Assembly (NCBI GenBank): GCA_049800095.1
Contig: JBARJD010000086.1
Location: 1 to 6,268, forward strand
Reading direction: 5' to 3'
Length of the DNA stretch: 6,268 bases
DNA from: JAKIWV01 sp049800095
Lineage (GTDB): Archaea; Thermoplasmatota; Thermoplasmata; Lutacidiplasmatales; UBA184
The notes under the pieces were generated by a model, which saw nothing but the letters and a program-made list of their open reading frames with translations, was not told the origin of the DNA and did no database searches. Position numbers and translations under genes: made by a program. Shown one piece after another: positions 6,254-6,268 of this stretch; positions within the stretch are counted from its first letter, which is position 1, and every line of letters starts with the position of its first letter.

Positions 6254-6268
6254 CACTTAGGGCAGGCC

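Overview
The window is GC-rich, without introns, and contains three well-supported protein genes. Two of them encode exported proteins full of N-X-S/T sequons. One of those (4652 on the minus strand) begins with a TATA element centred about 26 bases before its ATG, with no Shine-Dalgarno site between, as in leaderless archaeal transcripts. Together these features suggest a high-GC archaeon, most likely one of the uncultured Thermoplasmatota-like lineages. The taxon is an inference from promoter style and protein style, not something the sequence proves.

Left end (1-371): no strongly supported complete gene. A TATA element on the minus strand at 53-58 lies at the right distance from an ATG at 30, which probably opens a gene running off the left edge. 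Next to it are three TTCGA words spaced exactly 10 bases apart, a candidate operator. A start-less open frame on the minus strand (236-27) reads like a worn protein fragment and could be a transposase relic.

Centre-left (372-1334, plus strand): a 320-residue protein with no signal peptide, made of two beta-rich domains that resemble each other. Its look is closest to the repeated beta-sandwich proteins found in tailed-virus structural modules. It converges on the next gene, with a GC hairpin in the 84-base gap.

Centre and right (1419-6197, minus strand): two consecutive genes for exported proteins. The upstream one (6197-4818) is a secreted (beta/alpha)8 glycoside hydrolase of clan GH-A, with both catalytic glutamates visible. 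The downstream one (4652-1419) is a 1077-residue double beta-propeller protein of the PQQ-like/BamB-like repeat class, with two immunoglobulin-like domains between the propellers. A 165-base gap with its own TATA element separates them, so they are neighbours of like destination rather than a tight operon. A reasonable working picture is a cell-surface or secreted set: one enzyme that cuts glycans and one large binding or scaffolding protein. No RNA gene, CRISPR array or intact mobile element was seen.
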